Shown in pieces: positions 37,063 through 48,850 of a stretch of DNA of 64,000 nt. Where the stretch lies: positions 71,412,949-71,476,948 of the forward strand of contig JAKSZU010000009.1 in assembly GCA_026018925.1 (NCBI GenBank), given 5' to 3'. The DNA comes from Tupaia tana (taxonomy: Eukaryota; Chordata; Mammalia; Scandentia; Tupaiidae). The notes under the pieces were generated by a model. The model saw only the letters and a list, made by a program, of their open reading frames with translations, ran no database searches and was not told the DNA's origin. The position numbers and the translations under genes are program-made. How positions within the stretch are numbered: position 1 is the stretch's first letter; the number at the start of each line of letters is the position of its first letter.

Positions 37063-37864
37063 TGCATCTCAGCCCCTGACTCCCCCACCCAGATATTACG
37101 AAGCTGTGATAATCTGGCATCTGCCCCTGGGTTTGGGTCTAGCTGAATCATGGTTAGAGGGCTGCTGGTGAGGAAGAGAAAGAGGACGAGAAAGAGAAAG
37201 TCGTCCATCTTGAGAGGACCAGGGAATTGGAAAGAATGAGACAGAGAGACAGAGTAGAAGTGGACACAGGCAGTCTGAGCCTAGGTAGCCCAAGCAACTT
37301 GAGCCACTGCTGCTTGAGTCGCTGCTTGAGCCACTGCTTGAGCCACCCAGACTGGGCGTCTTTATTTATAGTACAAGGAGACATTACATATGTATATTTC
37401 ATGACATTTCATAGATTCGTTGCCATGTTACAGACAATAAGAAGCAGTTGACAAATCTATAAGGGCTTAGTTATACTGGGCCAGGTGTATCCCTTGGTGA
37501 TAATCCCATCAAGAGACAGTCCCATGATCTTCTTTTCTAATGCAGAGAAGTCTAGCTGTAGGTGTGAAGGAGGAGGCTAAAGAACTTCTCCATAAGGTGT
37601 GCACCACCACACCCAGAGAAGGCTAAAGAACCTTTCAGATGCAGAGCAGGGATTGGACTTTGCTAATTGGGGTCAAGATGTTTCTTGAAGTCCATCAGAT
37701 GTGTCTGTTGGAACACCCCTAGCAATTTCCACCCTTGCTCTGTCTGCAGGGAGGGTCAAGGAAAGGGCAAATTACAAGGTTCTGCCAAATCCCAAAAGAA
37801 CAGGTGGTGTTTGCTCAGAGAATGTCCCCACATCTCAGGTTCTCTCTCTAAACCTGTCCTCACA
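37063..37864 (-). mobile_element. ERV solo LTR fossil, probably class II
   Basis: Replaces L1 ORF2 sequence. Read on the minus strand it has a TG start (TGTGAGGACAGG), a TATA/polyadenylation block ACTATAAATAAAGACGC followed by repeated GGCTCAAGCAG units, and a CA end, about 800 bp in all. There is no gag, pol or env next to it. It is younger than its host L1. Assignment to class II (ERVK-like) rests on style only. Confidence 0.55.
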
Positions 37865-38273
37865 ATAATCAAAAGAGCATGGTACTGGCACAAAACAGAT
37901 ATGTAGACCAATGGGACAGACTAGACCCCAGAAATAAAACCCAAAATATACAGCCAACTGATTTTTGAAAAAGAGCACCAGTCAATTCAGTGGGGAAAAG
38001 AAAACCTCTTTAGCAAGTGATGCTGGAAGAAGTGGGTATCCACCTGCAGAAAGATGAAACTGGACCCTTATTTCTCACCATTAGCAAAAATCAACTCAAA
38101 ACATATCAGATATCTAAAACTAAGACCTTAAACTATGAAACTACTGGTGGAAAACATAGGGGAAACTTAGAGACAGGAATAGGCAAAAACTTCTTAAATA
38201 AGATTCCCCAAAGGCAATAATCTCAGAAATAGACAAGTGGGGTTACATCAGATTAAAAAGTTTCTTCACAGAA

Positions 38274-38276
38274 AAA

Positions 38277-38323
<47 letters not shown>

Positions 38324-38326
38324 ATA
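38274..38326. repeat. (AAAT)n microsatellite
   Basis: About 13 AAAT units inside L1 ORF2. Confidence 0.95.
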
Positions 38327-38835
38327 GAGTGAATTGATAACCCTCAGTATGGGAGAAGATATTTGCAAACTATGCCTGAAATAAGGGACTGATAACCAGG
38401 ATATACAGGGAACTCAAACAGTTTACTCCCTTCCCCCCAAAACAAAATGACTAACTCAATTAAAAGATGGGCAAATGAGCTGAACAGTCAACTGTCTAAG
38501 GAAGATATATGAACAGCCAATAAATAGTTGGAAAAAATGCTCAACATCTCTGTTATCATAAGGGAGATGCAAATCAAAACTACAAGGAGATATCACCTAA
38601 CTCCAGTCACAATGGCAAAGATTTAAAATAAAGAAAGCATAATAAGTGCTGACAACACTGGTGAAAAAGGAACTCTTCTACATGATTAGTGGGAAGGTAA
38701 ATTAGTACTGCCATTGTGGAGAACAATATGGAGGTTTCTCAAACACCTACAAATAGAACTACCATATTACCCAGCATTTCCACTCCCGGGTTAGGAAAAC
38801 ACTTAGTCTGAAAAACACTTGGTCACTAAATCCAG

Positions 38836-39500
38836 GATTGAAAAGTAAAAGGAGAAAGTTCTCACCACTGTCACAAAGCCAGTTGGGGACAAGAGTGGTG
38901 GTGCCTGGGTGGTTAAACTTGAAAAATGCCTAGGTATTATCCTACTGAAGATGTGCCTCAAAAGCTGTTTAGCCACAGCAAAAAAAACTCTTCAGTCAGC
39001 GTATGAGAAAGTTGCAAGTTAGCATCACTCCCGGGGCCATTCTGATCATCCTCACTGGATGCCACAGAGGCAAGAGAGTGGTTTTCCTGAAGCAGCTGAG
39101 CAGTGGCTTGTTACTTGTGACTGGACCTCTGATCCTCAACCAAGTCTCACTGCATAGAACACACCAGAAACTGGTCATCACCACCTCCACGAAAATTGAT
39201 ATTAGCACTGAAAAAATCTTCAAACACCTCACTGATGCTTACTTCAAGAAAAATAAGCTGCAGAAGCCCAAACACCAGGAAGGTGAGATCTTTGACACAG
39301 AGAAGGAGAAATTTGAGACTACAGAGTAGTGCATCATGGTTGATCAGAAAGCTGTGGACTCACAAATTTTACCAAAAATCAAAATTGTTCCTCAGCTCCA
39401 GAGCTACCTGTGATCCGTGTTTGCCCTTTCAAATTGAATTTATCCTCACAAATTGGTGTTGTAAATTGTTTGCCAAGAACATAATTAAATAATTTATCAA
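38836..39500 (+). pseudogene. RPL6: RPL6 processed pseudogene, 5' truncated
   Basis: Intronless copy of the 60S ribosomal protein L6 mRNA that begins within the parent coding region (near KSRIEK-KEKVL). The best open part, 39003-39329, reads [38 protein letters not shown] and [15 protein letters not shown], as in RPL6. The end ANTGCT-like coding (ILPKIK, then the ATTTATCCTCACAAATTGG for IYPHKLVF) and the short 3' UTR with ATTAAATA follow. Stops and shifts are present. It sits where a plus-strand L1 breaks off, with an older L1 3' UTR after it. Confidence 0.93.
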
Positions 39501-39722
39501 ATATATAAAAAATGCATTGCATGCATATTTCAAAATTACCGAGAGTAAATTTCAAAAATTTTCACCACAAAAAAATGCTAAGTATTGTGGTAATGGATAT
39601 GTCAACTAGCCTGATTTAGTCATTCCATATTTTCATACATATATCATAACATCATCTTGTACCCAATAGATACATAAAATTATAATCTGTCAATTTACAA
39701 TTAAAAACTGAAACAAAAATGT
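39501..39722 (+). mobile_element. Old L1 3' UTR end
   Basis: Contains AATGCTAAGTATTGTGGTAA and GATTTAGTCATTCCATATT and ends in an A-rich tail, as in L1MA-type 3' ends. Confidence 0.6.
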
Positions 39723-40016
39723 GAACTTATTCTCAGGTAAAGTGGCTTGATGGAAATCTTGAGTGCAATCTTCTGGATTATTGTACATGATATGAGTAAC
39801 TGGAAGGGAAGAAAGAGTTTTCTAAGAAAGCACATAATTTGACAGGAAGAGTCACAGTATGAGGAAAAGAAGATTAAAAATTACATCTTAATTTGATGAA
39901 GTACTAGTGATAAAAGCCATACATTAAAACATGGATTGAAAAACAACCTAAGGTAGCTGCTGAGTTTAATATACACAGAAGAGATTTTGCTGCGGAGTAA
40001 GACAACTGAACATTCT

Positions 40017-40287
40017 TTTTTTTTTTTTTTTTTTTTTTTTTAGGTTTTTGCTATAGGGCACGTGTGCTTGCCAGAAAGACAGACAAAGAGAGACAGACAG
40101 CAAGAAATCACTCCCCAGGGGGGATAGCCATGCCACAATCCCTTCTCCTCCTTTCTCCTCTTGGGTTCTTGGGCACACATGCACACATGTCCAGTGTGAG
40201 TTTAAGCCACTGGGTCCAGGACTCAAATCGCAGGCGACTACATGGGAGTCCAGCGACATAGTCATTACACTAACTGCTGGTCCCAGT
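40017..40287 (-). mobile_element. tRNA-derived SINE, young type
   Basis: Reverse copy, T tail of about 26 bases, TSD CAACTGAACATTCT (40003-40016 and 40288-40301). Confidence 0.95.
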
Positions 40288-40301
40288 CAACTGAACATTC
40301 T

Positions 40302-41505
40302 GATGTAACACTAAAATGCATCCCTGCAGTGTGGTATTTCTCCATGAATCTAACAAGACTGAAGGAATAACCTAATTGGGAGCATTTTTTTTTAAATGAG
40401 GAAACTAAAAAATATCTCACTCAGGACAGGTAGACTTCTCTTAACAAGACACCACTTTTGTTTGCCATGGGGAAGTATATTTAGGAAACTGATAAACAGA
40501 AGAGCTGGTACCCAGCTCCCAAAATGAGTGGAGAAATTGAACATAATCATGACATACTTAACATACAAGAATCCACAGGGGAAATAGGGCATTTCTTAAT
40601 AATCACACTCTTCTATTTTGAGCTACAGAACAAGAGTTTGGATAGACAGGAGCAGCTCTATAGTTAGCAAGTTGTCAGTAAAACCCATGTGTAAATCAAG
40701 CTGCACTCTTCCAAAGTTACTCATGTTTATCTCTTGAGGTCATTTACATTTTTCTGTTCTTATTCTACTGCCTCAGCTTAGCAGTGGGTATAACCCCAAA
40801 TTTCTTCTGTCCTCACCATAGACTGCGGCCTCAAAATAAGTGATATTAACAGCAATATCTCAAATAATCTGGCATGTTACCCTCACTTCCATGCAAAAAC
40901 TCTGCTATACTGCTGTACCAGATCCCCACAAAGCATTTTTTATAGCCCTATTATCTCATACTTGTTCACAGACAAATTGTCTCATATTCTTCTACTCCAA
41001 CTTTCCCTTTGGAAACTTTTACTAATGAAGCTTCTTGAGTATGATATCTAAACACCGCCTCTGGTTCCAGCTCCTTTTAGGAGAATGCTAATTATGTGAC
41101 TGGTATCTTCCTGTGGTGTTTCCCAAAGCTTCAACACATAAGGTGACAAAATAACACTATTGTTCTTTTAGTACTACAGGAAGCAGTACTATGCCATATT
41201 TTTTGTGTGATTTGTATTAACTAAGAAGCAAGGTAGCTATGTTTAAGCTCTAAATATTTTTAAAAAATCTTTTACTTAAGCCTAGAACTTCACTTTCTCT
41301 AGGACTTAAACATCACATATGAATCCAGGCTGGAGAACAAATGCTGGGTATACTATATTTTCCTGTCCTCTTCCAGCCACCCAGCAAGCCCTTCAAATAA
41401 ACCTCCTTCTCCAGGTCCTTTCTTATACAAAAAGAAATCAGGGCATCAGAGAATCCATACAGTATCATTTAGTTTCAGCCAGGACCCTTAGTTATAATTA
41501 AGAGT
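40302..41505. other. No recognised content
   Basis: Unique-looking 1.2 kb. Short frames on both strands (61-66 codons) do not resemble known proteins. Confidence 0.4.
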
Positions 41506-41995
41506 AACTTATTTATTTATTTTATTTTATTTTATTTTTCTCAGATTAATTAAATTCATTTTACATAAAGTTCCCATTATGATGTATACAATATACATAT
41601 ATGTATATAGTTTTCAACAGAGAACTCTACTTTTTTTGGTGTTATATGATTCCTCCTTTTGCCCCCCACGCCCACTCTCCACCACCCTCTCCTGACCACC
41701 CACTCCCCTCCCTTACAGCCTCCGGCATCCACATCTATCCTTTCCGCCATCATATCACCGGATCTCTCTCCCTCTGCCAGAGTGCCGATAATGTTATCAT
41801 TATTTTTTTTTTCATTGGACATCTTTACAGTGTACAGCACGGTCCCTTCCAGCATGAGTACAGTTCACACTAGCCAAGACAATGATACCCCCACATACAT
41901 CATCTTCAACAGACCACACTTCAAGTTGGTCTATGTTGCTTAGGAAGTGTCATATAAACAACAACAAAACTAAACAGTACTATTACCACTGCAAC
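41506..41995 (-). mobile_element. L1/HAL1-type 3' UTR with G-rich tract
   Basis: Reverse copy: A/T tail (41510-41540), a pyrimidine stretch 41655-41740 that is G-rich on the element's own strand (several GGG runs), and then CATCTTTACAGTGTACAGCA, CCAGCATGAGTACAG and CATCTTCAACAGA, as in the 3' UTR of the other L1 copies here. Confidence 0.6.
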
Positions 41996-42087
41996 GTTTT
42001 AGTTAATCAAATCCTCATAGGTACCCAAAATAAGGCCTAACAAAAAGCATTATGAGAATATGATCAGTGTAAAAATTTAATGTTATT

Positions 42088-42353
42088 GAGATCAGCAGTC
42101 AGCATAATGGCTATGTAGCTGAACTCACATGTAGTCGACCACAGTTTAAGTCCCAGGCCCGTTCGCTTAAACTCACGCCAGGCATGTGTGCGTGCATACC
42201 CAAGATCCCGAGAAGAGAATGGAAGAGAAGGGATTGAGGCGCAGTCATCCCCCCGGATGGTGATTTCTCGCTTTCTATCTCCCTGTCTCTCTCTGTCTTT
42301 CTGGTGAGCGCACGTGCCCTATTGCAAAAACCTCTCAAAAAAAAAAAAAAAAG
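42088..42353 (+). mobile_element. tRNA-derived SINE
   Basis: Forward copy with TSD AATTTAATGTTATT (42074-42087 and 42354-42367). Confidence 0.94.
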
Positions 42354-42715
42354 AATTTAATGTTATTAGTATTTGATTAGATGAATTACTCTTTTTCTCA
42401 TTGATCCTTAATATGTTAGTAATACCTATTTACAGGTTTCAGGTTGCATTCTCAGATTCAAGAGAGGCTATGTGGGCACTGTTTATAACTGAAACTGCCA
42501 TATTCCCCTAACTTATGTCCTATTGACATCTAGAAAATGGCCCTGATCATTAGCAGAAAATGAATAGACTTGGAATCTAGGAAAAAGAATGAAACATTTA
42601 TTCACAAAGTTGTCATTCAATTCATTAAAAATTATCTCGAATGAGCATCTTGAAATTTCTTTTTTCTTTAGTTTCTCTCCTTCAGTTTTGATGTTTCTTG
42701 TTTGTTTTTGTTTTG

Positions 42716-42750
42716 TTCTTTCTTTCTTTCTTTCTTTCTTTCTTTTTCTT
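42716..42750. repeat. (TTTC)n microsatellite
   Basis: TTTC repeat at the tail of the next, reverse-oriented SINE. Confidence 0.9.
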
Positions 42751-42751
42751 T

Positions 42752-42940
42752 TTATTTTTCTACAATGTTCATGCACTTACTGGAGAGACAGCAAATGATA
42801 GAGACATAATGTGAGAAAACACACACCACCCCCCAGAGCAAATAGCCATGCTGCAATGCTTTTCCTCCATTTTCCTGTTGGGATTTTGGGCACACATGCA
42901 CAAAAGCCTGGTGTGGGTTCCAAACCACTGGGTCTGGGTC
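42752..42940 (-). mobile_element. tRNA-derived SINE, head missing
   Basis: Reverse partial copy: body and TGGGTCTGGGTCC, but the tRNA 5' half is absent. Confidence 0.7.
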
Positions 42941-43450
42941 CTTCTTCAGTTTTTAACTCTCCCCCTTACTGCAGTCTCAACTGTAATCTCATGGTTATAA
43001 AAGTTGTTATTCTTGACTCAGTCTTGGGAGGATTATGGTAGAGTACTCATAGGCCTATACATGGAGAATCCTTTTTTTGCTTAATTTTTGTTTTAGCTCT
43101 TTCAACTTCTTTTAGATAGAGGTTAGAGTTCCAGAAAATGAACTTTAAGGCATTATTATCTTCTAGCTCTTTTACCTTGACCTTTGTTACTGTGAATAAT
43201 ACTCTATAATATTTCCCAAAATGGCCACTGTTAACATTCTTATTAATTTCTATTTAATCAATATTCTGTGTATATTGGTGTGTATATGTGTAACATGCAT
43301 AATTAGAATTTACTAAGTACTTTGCTTCAAGTATAAGTACTTTCTAAATATAACAGTTTGCTATTTTTTCTTATTTTCGTTGGTATGATTTGATGTCATT
43401 TATCTTGTTTCTTATTTTCCATATAGAAACAATGTGTTTTATTTTAAAAA
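42941..43450. other. No recognised content
   Basis: AT-rich sequence, nothing supportable. Confidence 0.4.
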
Positions 43451-43451
43451 T

Positions 43452-43695
43452 TTTTTGAGAGAGATTTTTGCTATAGGGAACATGTGCTTACTGGAGACAG
43501 AAAGACAGAATGTTAGAAATCACCCCCCAGGAGGGATGGACATGCTGCAATCCCTTCTCCATTACCTCCTCAGGATTTTGGTCACACAGGCACATACACT
43601 TAGCATGAGTTTCAAGCCACTGGGTCCAGGACTTGAACCACAGTTGGCTATGTGGGAGTGCAGCGCCTTAACCACTATGCCTCCTGCTGACCCCA
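43452..43695 (-). mobile_element. tRNA-derived SINE, older
   Basis: Reverse copy starting GAGAGATTTTTGCTATAGGG and ending TCCTGCTGACCCC. Confidence 0.85.
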
Positions 43696-44339
43696 CAAAT
43701 TTCTGCTTTTAAAAAAGCCCAACTCTCCAAAATATCATTAGCTAGAAAATAACATTAAGAGTCTCAAGGGATTGCTAATGGACTATAGTGCTTTTGCTTA
43801 TACAATTTCTCCTTAAATTTCACTCAGCTGAACATCTTTACTTTTGGATGGAGAACAATGTAAATCCCTGAAGGTTATTACCTACATTGCTACCTAACTG
43901 GTACTAGTAATACCAGAGGAGACTAAGACCTTTTCATTAAGTGATCTAGTTCCCTAGGCTCAGATATCCCTTTTCTAATTAACTGCTAGGAACATTTACC
44001 ATTCAGATATGCTAAATAAATAGCCCATTGTTTGCTAGAAGCATTAGCAAATCGCTAACTTTGTGCTTAATATTTTCTGAGATGATATCTTAATGAAGTT
44101 ATAAAATTTCCAGAAATATTGAAGTAATTTTAAAAACAGATCCTTTTCAAGAGATTGGAAGAATCAGAAACATAGGAACATATACAAATTTCTATATTTC
44201 AGACATTCTTTACAAATGAAGTCACTCAGTACAGAAATCTAGAAACCTTGTAAATATATTTAATTCAGTTTGCCAGTAAAATATCATGTTCAGTTTCTTT
44301 AAAGTTATTGTTTTACATTGTTCTTCTTTCTTCAAATAG
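43696..44339. other. No recognised content
   Basis: AT-rich sequence, nothing supportable. Confidence 0.4.
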
Positions 44340-44810
44340 TGGGTGGGTTGAACTGAGATGCAGGGAGTTGAAAGAAGACATGAGACACTGATGTCATGTT
44401 GTTTATTGGCTGAATTCAGTGAGCTTGCAGAGTTCATAATAACATTAGTAGAGCACTTCTTCCCTCTTAGAGCTCATAGCAAGAGAGCTGAGCCGAACCA
44501 AACCAAGGCTACCAGGGCTGAGCTAGCTGAACCAAGGCTGAGTTGAGAAGAGCTAGCTAGCTAGCTGATCAGGTGTTCCCTTTCTCTTAAAGGGGCTGCA
44601 CATAATAGTGGCTCATTGCCAAAATCAAACTAGTACACTTGCACATGTGCATTACATGCAATGGCACAAAACAGCAAAATCATAATTACATAACAAGCAT
44701 GCAAGTACACTACAACTAAAAAATAAGTTGTTTATCCTGTGTCCTTCAAACATGATATGTTAGGAAATGAGGGAGCCAGGCTAAGCCATCTTGATGACAT
44801 TTTCTCTACA
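44340..44810 (-). mobile_element. ERV solo LTR fossil
   Basis: On the minus strand it starts TGTAGAGAAAATGTCATC, has an AGCCAATAAACAAC polyadenylation block and ends near CAACCCACCCA, about 470 bp. GAGCTAGCTAGCTAGCTGA and AACCAAGGCT repeats lie in the centre. No internal region adjoins it. It looks like a separate family from the LTR at 37 kb. Confidence 0.5.
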
Positions 44811-45294
44811 GAGATAAAGACCCAGGAAAATATATAGGAAAATTTGTGGGGAAGATTCTTCTTTCTTTTTTTCATGAAATTGTAATGTCCTTGGTTTTTG
44901 ATAGATGAGGAAAGGGGATGATTCTTCCAACCATAAATATTTTTGTTGCCTTGTCACAAGATATATTTATTTCCAAGTTGGGGTGGATTGAATTTAGGAA
45001 GAGATTTGCAATATAATAAACTGCTGAGAGAGGTCAGAAAAGGAGAAAAAAAATAATGTTGTTAAGTACCTACTTTGGGCTATCAATTTCTTATATTTTT
45101 TATCTGATATAAAATATTTTATCTTATATTATTTTATTTTACTTCTTTCCACAACCATGTAAGAAAAATGCTATTTCCAATTGTTAAGTATGAAAATAGT
45201 CTCATAGAGAGTAAGGGTATTTTCAGGGTCATGTATATGAGTTGATAAGGACATTTTCTCCTAAGCCAGTTGCTCACAAATCCTAATGTACATT
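44811..45294. other. No recognised content
   Basis: AT-rich sequence, nothing supportable. Confidence 0.4.
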
Positions 45295-45567
45295 GGGATC
45301 AGCAGTTGGCATAATAGCTGTATCGCTAGAACCCATGTAGTTGGTCCCGGTTTGAGTCCCAGACCTGGTGGCTTAAAGTCATGCCGGGAGCATGTGCATG
45401 CGTGCCCAAGATCCTGAGAGGATAATGGAGGAGAAGGGACTGTGGCGTGGCCATCTCCCTTGGACGGGGGTGGGGGAAAGAGTGATTTCTTGCTTTCTGT
45501 CTCTCTCAGTCTTTCTGGTGAGCACACATGCCCTATAGTAAAAACTTCTCTCTCTCGAAAAAAAAGA
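45295..45567 (+). mobile_element. tRNA-derived SINE
   Basis: Forward copy with near-perfect TSD AATGTACAT/AATGTGCAT (45285-45293 and 45572-45580). Confidence 0.88.
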
Positions 45568-45675
45568 TTTTAATGTGCATAAGAATCACCTAGGAAGCTT
45601 GTTAAATACAGATTCCCATGACACTAAGATATTTTGAATAAACCATTTGAGACAGGGCCCAGGAATTTGAATTAA

Positions 45676-45707
45676 ACACACACACACACACAGATACACA
45701 CACACTT
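45676..45707. repeat. (CA)n microsatellite
   Basis: Short interrupted CA run. Confidence 0.9.
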
Positions 45708-45799
45708 TATAACTTTGACACAGGTGGATCTTGTACCACAGTTTAAGAAATAGTGCCCTTAACCACATTTCCATAGCAGACAAAACAGCTTTTCTTTAA

Positions 45800-45974
45800 A
45801 TAATTATTTTTAATTTTATTTATTCATGCATTTATTTTAATTTGACCAGAGAGAGACAGAGAAAAAGAGAGAGAGAGAAAGTGAGAAAGCAAGCCACCAG
45901 GTCTGGGACTTGAACTGTGGTTGGACATGTGGGAGTGTTCAGCACCTTAACCACCATGCCACCTACAGGTCCAA
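45800..45974 (-). mobile_element. tRNA-derived SINE, older short type
   Basis: Reverse copy of the short subfamily (GAAAGCAAGCCACCAGGTC). Confidence 0.75.
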
Positions 45975-46104
45975 CAAAACCATTTTCAGTTAGGAGGGTT
46001 GGCCTATAGGTGTTTCACTTCCTTAAACAAGTAAAACAAGTAGTCTTGGACTTCAACAGACAGGGTATATATTTCTGAACCTGCTATTCTTTTTCTTTTT
46101 CTCT

Positions 46105-46372
46105 TTTTTTTGAGGTTTTGCCACAGGATATGTTTGCTTGCCAGAGAGAAACAGAGAAAAATAACGAGAAGAAAAGTGAGAAATCCATCCTCTAGGAGAA
46201 GTGGTCATATTGTAATCCCTTCTCCTCCCTTCTCTTCATGGTATTTTAGGCATGCACACACATGTGTTCTTCAAACCACCAGGTAATTTTCAAACCACCA
46301 GGTCCGGGACTCGAACAATGGTCAGCCACATGGGAGTCCAGCACCATACCAACTATGCCACCTGCTGGTCCC
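46105..46372 (-). mobile_element. tRNA-derived SINE, older
   Basis: Reverse copy ending CACCTGCTGGTCCC. A short repeat (ACCACCAGGT) lies in the middle. Confidence 0.8.
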
Positions 46373-46599
46373 AGACCCTGCTGTACTTCTAATTTTAGAT
46401 TTTTACATTAAGAACTCTTGGTCAAGACTAAGCCAATATATGTGGACATGGTCTAGAGAACAGAATAGAAAGAATATATTTTATAAAAGCTTCATACATC
46501 AACTGCTACCCATTTTTGCTTGACTGTGGCTGCATAAAATGAGATGTTCAGTCCCAAGAAAATCTTGGTGTTGATAAAAGCCAAGCCCCAGTGATGATT

Positions 46600-47000
46600 C
46601 TTAAAAACTCTTTTCCCAATTCACCAACCCCACCCTCAAAATAGGCTGTATGTGAAAGATTTTGAACCAAATTCATATCAGATTTTTCAGTAGCAACACT
46701 GAAAGCTAGATGATAATAAGCAGTAAATATTATCAGTATCATTATCATCTGAGTAAAAATGCCTTCCAACTGAGAATTTCATCAAATATGAGGATATAAT
46801 AAAAACATTTTCAACCATTTGAGGACACAAAAATATCTGCCATTGTACTTTCTCTAGAAACTTACTAGAGAATCTATTTCATCTACAATATAAGGCAAAC
46901 TAAGAGAGTTTTGCCTCTATGTAGGATGTAGTAGGTCATAGTAGACCAGTACCAAGAGCAAACCAATGAAATAACCATAGAGAAAAAATATAAAAATTTA
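46600..47000 (+). mobile_element. Probable ancient L1M ORF1 end
   Basis: Shows the order CAGATTTTTCAGTAGCAACA, GAAAGCTAGA, TGCCTTCCAACTGAGAATTT, GAGGATATAATAAAAACATT, which resembles the ORF1 3' region of old L1M elements. Strongly decayed. Confidence 0.4.
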
Positions 47001-47138
47001 AAAACATATTTTCAGAGCATCATGTTGCACACAATAATTCATACAGTTTTTATTGGAAAAAAACACATTATGCACAATTAATATATACATTTTTATTTGT
47101 CATTTATATCTTAATAAATCTGTAACAAAAGTAAATTA

Positions 47139-47395
47139 AGGGCTGATGCCATAGTGAAGCGATTAATTACTGTGCAGAGAAAGCCACATCCCACATATCA
47201 AACCATGGTTTGAATCCTAGCTTTGTGACTTAAAAAACATGTCAGTCACAAGCATACATACCTTAAATTCTCACAAGATGGATCGATATAAAAATGGAGG
47301 GGAAAAGGATTGCAGCATGACCTGGCCCTGTTTGAGAGTGCTTTCTCTATCAGTCTTCCTCTTTGGTGAACTTGCATGTCCTTCAGCAAAACAGA
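47139..47395 (+). mobile_element. tRNA-derived SINE, older
   Basis: Forward diverged copy: GGGCTGATGCCATAGTGAAG head, GTTTGAATCC box B, tail CAGCAAAACAGAAAC. Confidence 0.7.
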
Positions 47396-47424
47396 AACAA
47401 AAACAGAAAACAAAATAATACAGG

Positions 47425-47681
47425 AGGACCAGCAATTAACATAATGGCTATGTCACTGGACTCCCATGTAGTCGACAGTGGTTCATGTCCCAGACCCAAT
47501 GGCTTAAAACTCATGCCGGGCGCGTGCGCATGCGTGCCCAAGATCACAACAGGAGAATGGAGGAGAAGGGATTGCGGCATGGCCATCCCTCCTGGGGGGT
47601 GATTTCTCGCTTTCTGTATCTCTGTCTCTCTCTGTCTGTCTGGAGAGTGCATGCACCATATAGCAAAAACCTCTAAAAAAT
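47425..47681 (+). mobile_element. tRNA-derived SINE, young type
   Basis: Forward copy with TSD AATAATACAGG (47414-47424 and 47682-47692). Confidence 0.93.
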
Positions 47682-47692
47682 AATAATACAGG

Positions 47693-48006
47693 GCATGTGT
47701 TAGTGAACAAGGCAGGCATAGCCTTTTTCATTACAGAGCTATTAGTCTAGAATGCTTTTCCTGCACTTGAGAATACCAATTGCTAGGACATTTATCTAGG
47801 TCCCTACCCATTAAATTGCTAGATTCCTACCATTTTTATAGCTTGAATACTGTGATGTAACCATATTAGCTACACATGAAAATATGAACATAAGATATCA
47901 GTTTAAGAACTGAGTCTTTGGGATATGAGCCATAGTTATATAAATATAACATTTTTCAAAAACTGGAATAATTGCAACCCATGGGATTTGATGGTAGCAT
48001 ACTGAC

Positions 48007-48037
<31 letters not shown>

Positions 48038-48592
48038 GGAAATGCCATGGAAGAAGGTATATGGCGACCTGTTAGGATAATGGAATTTTGGGTGAAACAT
48101 TTATTTATTAAAATGGTACTTGGATAGTAAATAAAGATATTGGGAATGAGTATAAGCAGCAAGGACTAGATAAACTAAAAATTCAAAAAAAAAAAAAAAG
48201 AGAACTCTCCCTAACAGAGTTGATTATCACTAGACAATTCTGTATATGGGGTGAGAATTGGGGTTGGTCTAGGCATAGGAACCTTACTGGAGGAAGAGAA
48301 ACCAGAGGAGCTTAAAAGGGTTACTCCAGGCTGGTATGAGAACTAGAAACTAGAGGAGCTCTGCATATATTCTCCACAGGAAATTTCTGCACAATGTGGG
48401 CAGCTTGAAGGAATAGGATAGAAGCTTTTAAAGTGTAGAAAGTTTCTCTTGCTGTCTCATAGGGTTTAAGAGGTAAAGTTCTGTGTGGAGGTTGTCTCCT
48501 AAAAACACATGGCCAATCTTCTCTACAAGATATTTAATAGATTTTAAGTTATGTGGTTCAGGATCTAAACAGTTAAACTCAAAAACTACAAT
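47693..48592. other. No recognised content; two poly(A) runs
   Basis: AT-rich sequence with A runs at 48007-48034 and 48185-48199. A short reverse-strand frame (48640-48428) gives no recognised family. Confidence 0.4.
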
Positions 48593-48850
48593 GGGAGGGC
48601 CAACTTGTGGCCTGGTAGTTAAGGTGGCTAGATACCACATGGTCAGCAGTGTGGTTTGAGCCCTAGACCTGGTGGCTTAAAAAACACACTGGACACACGT
48701 ATGTGTGCCCAAAATCCCAAAAAGGAGGGACAAATGGAGAAGGAATTGTGACGTGATCACTCCCCACCCAGGTGCTGTCTCACTTTTCCTCTGTCTCTGT
48801 CTCTCTCTAGTGAATGCATGTGTCCTTTGGCAAAATTAATAAAAACAAAA
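48593..48850 (+). mobile_element. tRNA-derived SINE, older
   Basis: Forward copy: GGGAGGGCCAACTTGTGG head, GTTTGAGCCC box B, tail AATAAAAACAAAACA. Confidence 0.75.

Larger units (their letters stand above)
30691..38835 (+). mobile_element. Near full-length L1 LINE, heavily interrupted
   Basis: Plus-strand L1: 5' UTR (about 30691-31200), ORF1 (about 31211-33776, with insertions), ORF2 (about 33870-38820). ORF2 regions seen: the endonuclease stretch LINIYAPNSRAPKYM and GLNNTINEMDLTELYR, the RT linker [18 protein letters not shown], and the RT box near 36510-36545 (LFAEDMIMY-like). It is interrupted by SINEs (31527, 36103), a MAD2L1 pseudogene (32311), an unidentified insert (35688), an LTR (37063) and (AAAT)n (38274-38326). 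All L1 frames are broken. The sequence just before the RPL6 copy is the last L1 ORF2 part; the 3' end after it looks older. Confidence 0.88.

Noticed and set aside
41577-41943. Proline-rich or glycine-rich small proteins on either strand
   Set aside because: The bias comes from the L1-type 3' UTR G-rich tract and not from coding.
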